From Mytilinidion resinicola (taxonomy: Eukaryota > Ascomycota > Dothideomycetes > Mytilinidiales > Mytilinidiaceae), in assembly GCF_010093595.1 (NCBI RefSeq), contig NW_022985453.1:848788-912787 (forward strand): a stretch of 64,000 nt of DNA, in the 5' to 3' direction. Within the stretch, counting starts at the first letter, position 1; each line of letters begins with the position of its first letter. Position numbers and translations under genes: made by a program. The notes under the pieces are model-generated. The model ran no database searches and was not told the origin of the DNA. It saw nothing but the letters and a program-made list of their open reading frames with translations. Shown here piece by piece: positions 54,895 through 64,000 of the stretch.

Positions 54895-57379
54895 CTCACG
54901 CCGTCGCTGATATATGCCGACTGCCCAGCGGCGCAGAAGATAGCATGGCCCAAAGAGATACTTTTGCGATCTGGGGAGTGTTCGTATTGGGTTGTCACGA
55001 CGACGATGTATCAGACATGAACGCGAGATGAACAAGCATTAGATTCAATTGATGATAGCTACGTACAGCTGTGTGATGAATCAAGAGAATTGGTGAAGAG
55101 CAGAAGCAGGGGCAGAGGCAGGTCTATGTACAGGACGGGCCGCGAGCTAGGGCTAGCAGGGCCAGGGGCAAGCTACGCCACGGCGTAGCGCGTGTAACGG
55201 GCAATACCGTTACATGGGTTATGTATACGCTGTCCTTCGTGATTCGAATGGGGATAACTATCTGATCACTTGTGCCCCCTATGTATGATCCGGGTGGCCC
55301 AACCGCTCGGAAAATTCCTGTGCGCTGCGAGAGCTAGTATATTTAGATACGTGTATTAGTGAAGGCTAAGAGAAACGTACATCTGGAAATTGCTTCATCA
55401 GAACATTCTCTCTCTGACTTTTCAGGGCAGCCATCTGCCCCTCTGCGCTACACTTCTGTAGGGTATCTGGTCGCGCCGTTGTAGCAGTATATTCTGTCTC
55501 ATGTTTCATCTCCCACTTTTCCAGTTCCGTATCAATATCTATTAGGAACTGCTGGAGATGCGATGGCATAGGTAGTATAGGTAGATTGAGTTGGTGGGTT
55601 ACTTATTTTGGTAGGTCCGCGTGGATCTCTAAATAGTATGTTAAAAAAAATGGGAGAAAACTGTAGAGCACGGTGCATTGCTTACCTAAGAGACAACAAA
55701 AGCTTTGCGGAAGAAGGGGGCGTCTTCAAGGCGTTGTTCAGTTTTGCACATCTTGGCGGAGGGGTAGGCATCTGCTCAAACGTCTAGACCATGTGACTGC
55801 CCCACCACCCACCTGGTTGGGCTCCAATTTCCGGCCCGATTTGTGCTGGTCTTGTCACGCGCTACTCTCCGTGTTTTGCCGACTAGCGTAGTTCTACGAC
55901 TAAGCCACAGAGCCTCATCGAACGTCAACTCTCATGCCTTCCTTTTTGACGTGTTAGGGGGGTTTTGCGGTAAGTCAGCCTTACGAAACGGCGTCACAAG
56001 CCTCCAAAATCGGCAGCGAAAACGCCGTCAGATTGTTTAAGGTAGTAATTAAGTTCTACTAAAAGCTATCTTAGCTTAAGCAAATTAATACTAAAGGCAC
56101 TATTACTAGTATAATATTATTACTTTGTTATTATGCTAAACACCTTAAAAAGCCTTTTAACTAGATTTCTGCGCCTATAATATTATTTATGTAAGGGGCT
56201 GGCAGAGGCCTATCCAACGAGTATGCGAGAACAGAATAATTCTATTGAAGAAGAGACGGAAGCAGGCCAGCTCGAAGAGCTGGAAAAGGGGCCTGCCAAG
56301 CCCGGCCTCGTGCACGGCCGACAGCTAGCTAGCAGCCAGCTCCGGAGGCCTACGGCCGTAGGAGCTTCCACCAGGGCATAGCCCGTAAACAGGGCGCAGC
56401 CCATCACAATTTAGCTAGCTTTAAGAAGATTCTTGCAAGAGTTATTATAGAAGCCTACTTAAGTAATAGTTTCCTCTATACTAGCCTGCATATTATCCTA
56501 GTATCTATTATTGCCCTGCTTCTACTTCTAATCTTCTATAAAGTCGGCGTTATAAGCGGCGGGCCTATATAGATATAATAATCTACTAAACTATTTAGAG
56601 TTAGTGAATTAAATTCAGTTGCTCAAGCCTTTATAGGCAGAGAAGAGAGTTTGGCAGTCTTGGTTCTATAACCCGCTGTACTGCCGGTACTGCTAGTTCT
56701 GGTTCTACTGCCTGTGGCGGCGAGGGGATATAACGGCTGGTAATTCCGTTGTGGCTCCGGCGAGCTTGTATCACTGCTCACACTTTTCCTGCAGTGAGCG
56801 GACCAAGGGGCCGAAATACCGTGTTGATTGACACAGTCTCCATCGAACTTGTGCCCAGGTCGGAGAAGGCGCTTGCCCGAGTAGTTGTATTCCAGGCCGT
56901 TGTGGCTGACCACGATATCAAACTTCTGGGGGAATGGGAGCACCATGGCCGAACGCTCGAGATATCGAACGCTATAACTATCGAAGAGGAGGAACGAGAG
57001 AAAGGCCATGACAAACTGTGAAAACCGTGGGCTATGATTTTTCCTGGGGCACGGCGATTTCGATGTTAGCTGGATTTATTCATCAAATAGCTCTGAAGAA
57101 GCCCAGTGGTTTCGATGCTGGCTCGTGCGCGTACTGGGACTGAAAGGAGGGAGAGAACTGCTGAGCTGTATCGGCGTTTGATTTGGTTGATTCGCGCGAG
57201 ACGTGAGGGCCGATCAAGTGGGAGGCAAGTTCGTCTGGCTGACGGGCGACTCCTTGATCCTGGAGGTAGGAAAAGGGCGTGGTTTTCAGCTGGAGGGAGT
57301 CCTGACTGGTGAGAAGGTTGATAGAAAGGTAGCTCTTCTCCTGCCGCGCGCTCGCTCTCCCCAGCTTCATTTCCCACGT
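54895..57379. other. Repeat-rich, partly AT-rich; probable retroelement debris
   Basis: Bases 56040-56200 and 56410-56610 are AT-rich with many TA steps, like RIP-mutated DNA. Between them, 56200-56410 is GC-richer (CCGGAGGCCTACGGCCGTAGG, GGCATAGCCCGTAAACAGG) and looks like a piece of LTR. At 55180-55230, TGTAACGGGCAATACCGTTACA is a short imperfect palindrome with TG...CA ends. A 128-codon minus frame at 56623-57009 (MAFLSFLLFDSYSVRYLERS) is uninterrupted but unrecognised; I keep it as a possibility only. Confidence 0.4.
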
Positions 57380-57680
57380 GCCTCGGCCGCCGAAACCCCC
57401 ACTCGGGAACTCTTGGCCTGCCGCCAAGGTGTCGAGGACCTAGCGACTGAATTTTGTCGAGATTCGAGGCCAACACCACCTTTTCTCAAATAACTCAATA
57501 ACGACGCATGCTAGCGTAGAAATGAAATCATGGCGAGATGCCTCTAGCTAGGGAGAATTTTTGGCGAACTTTTGGAAATGAAAAACTGTAAGGTCATCAA
57601 AATAGTGGTGGGGTCGGCGAGTGCGACGAGAAAAGGGGCCTAAGCCTCCTGCCTAGGTAGATAGCTGCCAGCGTATTAGC
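57380..57680 (+). repeat. Direct repeat Z, copy 1
   Basis: Shares with 57845-58150, in the same order and orientation: AACTCTTGGCC, ACCTAGCGACTGAAT, GCCAACACCAC, AATAACTCAA, GAGAATTT and CATCAAAATAGTGG. The offset between copies is about 465-475 bp. The copies have diverged, including small indels. Not coding. Confidence 0.8.
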
Positions 57681-57844
57681 ACCCCAGAAAGACGCACTAA
57701 GGGTTCGAATTTACAAGCCCTATGTCGCCTTGCCTTCAGTACCTACCTACTTTTCGTCTAAGCGTTGAAATGCCCTACAGGCGGCTTTCTCCTATGCAGC
57801 GGCCACCCCGACCGACTTACTTCGTACCTCGGGGCTATATACTT

Positions 57845-58150
57845 CCGCCGCCGACAACACCTACATATCCGGCAACTCTTGGCCGCCGCCAAGCGTGAAC
57901 AAAAAGTGTCAAGCACCTAGCGACTGAATATTTTCGACTTTCGACGCCAACACCACAGTTTCTCCAATAACTCAACAACCACACCTGTTAGCACAGAATT
58001 GAAACCAGGACAGGAAACATCTAGTCGCAGAGCATGCCTGGCGAGAATTTGGAATAAGAATATTGACGCGCCATCAAAATAGTGGGGTCCGCTCGCGTGC
58101 CGCGAAAAAAACAGGGCAAAACACCTACCTACCCACGCCCCTACACCCTA
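57845..58150 (+). repeat. Direct repeat Z, copy 2
   Basis: Partner of copy 1 with the shared blocks given there. It is followed by ACCTACCTACCC-type low-complexity sequence. The pair may be an old tandem duplication or two copies of one dispersed repeat. Confidence 0.8.
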
Positions 58151-59264
58151 GAAACACGCCTCGAAACACTACACATACGATGAATATCCAGCCTTGCACT
58201 TGAGACTTATCCTCTGCGCATAAAAACCCCCACAGCTACTACACCAAAATATTCGCCTCCTTACCGGTCACCTCTCACGGACTCACCATAGACGACGCGA
58301 AAACTCGAAGCCGAACTCTTGTAATACGGATGCTAAGTAGGGATTAGCGTACGGACGATGGCGGCGATGATGTCGACAAGCTCGTCAAGTGTTCCGGAGA
58401 GCCCAAGGTATTTGGCGGTCAGCCTGCAATGGCTCCTAAACACTTCAGCGTGATGGGATTTGCGAGATCTCATGGAGGACCGCGAGCGGCGGCTGCCATA
58501 ACTCATGCCTATAGGACGACACCTCGCGATCGTTGCTACAACTGCTCTTGGCCGGTTAGACTAGGAGGACGGCTTCCAGGGACGTTCGACGAACAGGACT
58601 GCCCGAGAGAGCTGGGGATCTTATCGTCAGCTTAAGCGGCTATTACATGTCACAGCCAGACTTCAATGAAAGAGAATGGAAGCTTCACTCACACTTGTCG
58701 AGATTCTTTGATAGCACAAAATAAAACAACATAACAATATTCCTACCTACCTACCTACCCAGCCCCTCCTCACGCATACTCACATCACCCAAAACACCAC
58801 CACCTGTAATCTAAACCATGCATTCAATTCAGTACCTAACCACCTCGCTCTCCCATATGCAGTCCCACTCCAACCTAAATGCTCCTTCCTCTACCCACGC
58901 TCCCAGCACAAATCCTGTAGCTGCATCTTTCAACCACACCCAAAAGCAGTAAACCACTCAGTGCTTAGCCGCCAGGCAAAAGAATCGAATAACACTGAGA
59001 AATACAACACAAACCGCACGCCCACACCGTCGGCCGTGCACCGTCGCGCAAAAGCATGCCTCCGAAAGAATAAAAGCCCCTCACAAAAAGGAAATGGCAC
59101 CGCCTACTCCGCTTTCTCGAAACGCCAACCCGTGAAACTACCCAGATGTGTGTGCTGCCCGGCCGTGCTCCGTATGCGCAATCGATAAGCGGTCATACTA
59201 CCGCCGCGCAGAACCCGCCCCCAATCATCCACGCAACACAAACCCGTCTTTACATGTCTCATGC
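58151..59264. other. Intergenic, 3' flank of the Rsc4-like gene
   Basis: Contains a short CTAC microsatellite at about 58743-58760 and only small, unconvincing frames. The right end should carry the 3' untranslated region of the minus-strand gene ending at 59265. Confidence 0.4.
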
Positions 59265-62054
59265 TCACGGTCTCATCAAATGCACAAAAATCGTGCACTT
59301 CTCCCCCTCCACCTCGCCCTTCCCATCGCTCTTCTTCTCCTTCTCTTTCTCCGCGACTGCCTCGACCTCGATCCTATTGACGCCCTGCACAAGCTTAGCC
59401 TCAAACACCGGCCGGCCCTTCTCTTTCTGCCCGTCCTGCCGCGTGACTTCCAGCATGCGGGTATTGTTGACCGTGACGAAGAGGCGGTAGAGGCGGGACG
59501 TCGTAGCGACGGGAATGTGCGGGACGACCTGGAGATAGTGGTACGCGGCGGGGAGGGTGAGGGTGAGCGATTGCTGTGTGCTGTCGCGCGAGGCTGGGAT
59601 GAAGTGGGACCACGGCTTATGCTGGCTGAGAAGCGGGTGGGTGTTTAGTTGTATCGATGGAAGCAGGGCATCTGAGCCAACTTTGACGACGTTAGTATGA
59701 TTGATACGGTATATAATGTTGAAAGGCTTACCCTTGCCAGCGGCCCGTGCGTGGTTCTCGAAAACCGGGGGTGGTTGCGTAGTGTAGTTCTGCGGGTTGT
59801 ATCCAACGGATTGACCCATGTGTGGGTATGGGAGAGGACTGCCACTCGCGGGTCGTGGTGTGATATGTTGTGGTGGTGGCATCACTGAGCCGCCCAGCGG
59901 TGTATGCACAGGAACGCCGAGACGTAGGTTCTGCACCTCGGGAGCTGCACTCGAGAGGCGAATCGAATCGAGAGCAGGGGATTGAGCATGGTAAGTTTCT
60001 GTCTTGACACCGTTCAAGCCTGGAGATGCGGCAGCACCATAGCTTGCATCACCACTAAGAGGAGGAATGGATCCCGATCCAGACCTACCACCACCGAATG
60101 GGTTGCGAGGTCCTTGAATCTGGGACGGTGTCTCGGAAGAAGTCGGTCTCTGCCCGTTCATGCTGGCTTGGACGTGGCTTCGCTGCCTCTCTAGCGCGCC
60201 GCTATCGACGATGACGCCCGGTGTACCTGAACTGCGGCCGGCTGGTGTATCTGGCGTTGGGGTACCAGGGGCGGGACTTCCTTTGAGGCCTCCTATCCTC
60301 AATTTGATGGACTGTTGTTTTGGCGCGGACATGTTGATCTTCAACTTTGGCTGAGGCGGCTCTTCCACTTTCGACTTCGCTTCTGCGAGACGTTGTCTAA
60401 AAATTTCCTGTGGCTGTTAGCTAACGCTGTTCATTGTCACAAAGGGAAAATATAGTACCTCGAACTCAACAGCCAGGTTGAATATGTCACTGCCATCCTC
60501 ATTATACGCTTTGGCATTGCGCCAAATCAGGCTCATCTCATCTTCGAATGCCTTCCAGCTCTTCAAATCGGTGAAACCTGTAGCTGGCTCTCTGCCTCTA
60601 ACCCCTTGCACCTTCTTCTTGACGCCCATCAACGACATTGGGGTCTTGATGGTTTGGTAATAATCCTTCAGGGACCGATTCGGCAGGTTGATGAAAGGTT
60701 GGAATATCTGGAGGTCGGCCTCGGTATAATGTATTAGTTGTTCGACGATCTGCTCCTGGGCTTGCTGGAATGATTTGTTGTTATAATCGGCATTGTCGAC
60801 TTCGGTAACAGCAGACCGGCTAGTTGCGCGCAAGTTCTTTGGTGCTGGGGTGTGTTGAGCAGGCGCTGCACGTCGTGAGCGATCAGCACTGTCGTGCACT
60901 CCGGCCGCTGGCTTGACGGCCGACCCGGTGACTCCATTCTCCTTCTCTTTCTCTTTCACCAAATGCTCTGGTATCGGCGTCGGAACAGCAATGTATCCAG
61001 GGTCCCGGTAGGCAGGGTTATGCTTGACCATGAAGTTCGATGCCGTCTTTCGAACTCGCTCCGCATCGTCGTAGATGAGAGATTTCCTGTCATTGAAGGT
61101 CTTGGCGTTGTGGACCAGCCGTTTGAGGTCGCCTTCGACCTGAGCGAGGGAGGAGTATTGTCCGGCTTTGAGCTTGTTCTGTTTTTACCACTGTTAGCAA
61201 ATGTTCCAATACCATTACTACGCTAGATATCCCTTCTAAGCGACTGTATGGGTGAAGCCCTTGCAGTGGAGGATGTCCACGCATCTCTAGATCGTGTGTA
61301 CAAGGCTGAAAGGTCTTCCCGGTGTATTTCGAGAGTGTAGGATGGGGAATGGAGGGCATGCGTACTTCAATGGTGTCAATTGCGACAGGGAGGAGGATCT
61401 CTTCGTAGTAGACGGGGAGCACATTCTGCAGCAGCTGTTAGCCCAGGCCTATCCCATGGATGTAGAAGGCTTACCTTGTCTGGAAGAGTAAGGAAATGGG
61501 TAGCAATCGGGCGACCTCTATAGCATAATGTCAGCGGCTGAGCAGGCGCATATACATGCTCTCCGATCGCAACCAGGCGAGGCTGGCGCAGTCCCGAGCC
61601 ACAGGAGGCACTCACGTCTTGTCCTTTGCGGCCTTCAGCGAGTCGACGAACTTCAGGCCGACGGTCGTCGTCGTCTCGACCGTCTCGATGACGGGGTCAG
61701 CGTCGCCCTGCAATCCATCGCGTCAGTCGTGCTATTCCCGTGCATCCCGCAGACTCGAGGCCGCGGCGGTGGACAGCGGCGGCGGTGCGTTCGACGGGCG
61801 TGCGGTGCGGAGGGGCATGGAGGTGCGAGGTGGGAGATGCTGCTGGTCGTCGAGCCCTAAGCGTCGCGCTCGTCGACAAGGAGCATCTTGCCCAATCCCA
61901 ACCACCAAGCCACTGCTCGCCGTCTGCGCGCCGCCCGCCCTCTCACCACCGGCGCATTCGATTCACTCACCGGCAACTTCTGGCGTTTGGCTGCGCGACC
62001 CTCGTGGTCCAGCGTCGCATTGCTCGCTGCCTTGCGCTTGGCTTCGCGGTCCAT
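59265..62054 (-). CDS. rsc4: Rsc4-like double-bromodomain subunit of the RSC chromatin remodeller
   Basis: Seven minus-strand exons, 62054-61971, 61707-61616, 61517-61475, 61425-61366, 61178-60459, 60407-59732 and 59680-59265, encode about 696 residues; all phases close. The N-terminal exon is a basic nuclear stretch (MDREAKRKAAS, AAKRQKLP). Bromodomain 1 includes FLTLPDK, PVYYEEILLPVAIDTIE across small exons, then LVHNAKTFND with the acetyl-lysine-site Asn. Bromodomain 2 (about residues 205-325) has FINLPNRSLKDYYQTIKTPMS and IWRNAKAYNEDGS. The C-terminal half is Pro/Ser/Gly-rich, then ends in an ordered domain (TLTLPAAYHYLQVVPHIPV, FVTVNNTRMLEV). Two tandem bromodomains plus a C-terminal domain fit Rsc4, which reads acetylated histone H3 for the RSC nucleosome remodeller. 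The 51-nt intron at 59731-59681 is a multiple of three and easily missed. Confidence 0.85.
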
Positions 62055-62497
62055 TTTTGCTGCAGCTAGGTCGCTGCGGTGGAGTCAATGATAAATTCGG
62101 TATCTCCAGGCACAGATCCGGCGTGGTGGTGGTTGCGACGGCGGGCGTGAAATGGGCCTCATTCGCGTTCGCTATCCTGGCGTTTTGGTCAGGGCGTGTT
62201 GGGAGTCGCGTCACGTGGGGCGCACGGACCGCAATTCACACAAAATACTTCGTATGGACACATCAGTCACAGAACTCAGGCTGCCATCTCAGCGACGTTC
62301 GTGTATAGGGATCAGCTATCAAGTGCGCAATCTGCGTCTAGACATGTTCCCTGCTTGGGCCTCTGCTACCATCAGGGTATCGCTAAGAGAACAACTACAG
62401 GCCAACTACGGGCGGCGCTAGCCCATCAACAATCGCCAGAGAAGACAGAAAGGAACAAGAATCGTGAGGGATCATCCAGGAGCACGAGGTGCTGCGG
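62055..62497. other. 443-bp intergenic region
   Basis: 5' flank of the Rsc4-like gene and 3' flank of the CaM kinase gene, both on the minus strand. No additional feature seen. Confidence 0.5.
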
Positions 62498-63985
<1,488 letters not shown>

Positions 63986-64000
63986 TTTGAAGTCGACGTC

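Overview
The window looks like nuclear DNA of a filamentous ascomycete (Pezizomycotina, most likely a Dothideomycete). Genes have short GT-AG introns of about 48-200 nt with CTAAC/CTGAC-like branch sites. The recognisable proteins are fungal: Top1, Atp3, complex I 49 kDa subunit, a two-FHA Rad53 kinase, an Rsc4-like double-bromodomain protein, CaM kinase. Transposon and accessory-gene remnants carry in-frame stops of the CAA/CAG to TAA/TAG type, the usual trace of repeat-induced point mutation (RIP). I derived exon coordinates by hand from splice signals, reading phase and family conservation; phases close for every spliced gene listed unless stated. Family names such as DUF6594, DUF7721 and DUF7924 are recalled from memory, not searched.

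Layout. 0-2.3 kb: relics of pogo/Fot1-like transposons. 3.4-24.3 kb: a conserved housekeeping block: Rad53-like checkpoint kinase (+), a 3.4-kb gene-poor stretch, an NAD-dependent epimerase (-), DNA topoisomerase I (-) divergent from ATP synthase gamma (+), a helical-repeat hypothetical protein (+), complex I 49 kDa subunit (+), and a glycine-rich DUF7721-like protein (+). 24.5-42.6 kb: an accessory region dominated by old segmental duplication. Two arms of about 4.4 kb (25.43-29.85 and 31.83-36.31 kb) form a diverged giant palindrome centred near 30.86 kb. Each arm carries one DUF6594-type membrane-protein gene; a third DUF6594 gene lies at 38.3 kb, followed by a small gene and a low-complexity gene whose degenerate paralogue sits at 30.5 kb.

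42.8-46.8 kb: an S33/TAP-like peptidase with an apparent C-terminal frameshift, and an F-box-like hypothetical protein. 47.6-49.5 kb: a sirtuin and an aminoglycoside-phosphotransferase-like kinase, adjacent and both broken by RIP-type stops. 51.6-53.1 kb: an intact DUF7924-like protein with an E-x-K motif. 53.9-58.2 kb: repeat-rich land with a 412-bp terminal-inverted-repeat element, a transposase fragment, AT-rich blocks and a pair of direct repeats. 59.3-64 kb: conserved sequence resumes with the Rsc4-like chromatin subunit (-) and a CaM kinase (-).

The most interesting part is the 24.5-42.6 kb duplicated module with three DUF6594 paralogues that share an intron position. The broken sirtuin/kinase pair and the intact DUF7924 gene belong to the same kind of accessory compartment. 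I see no rRNA, convincing tRNA or CRISPR.
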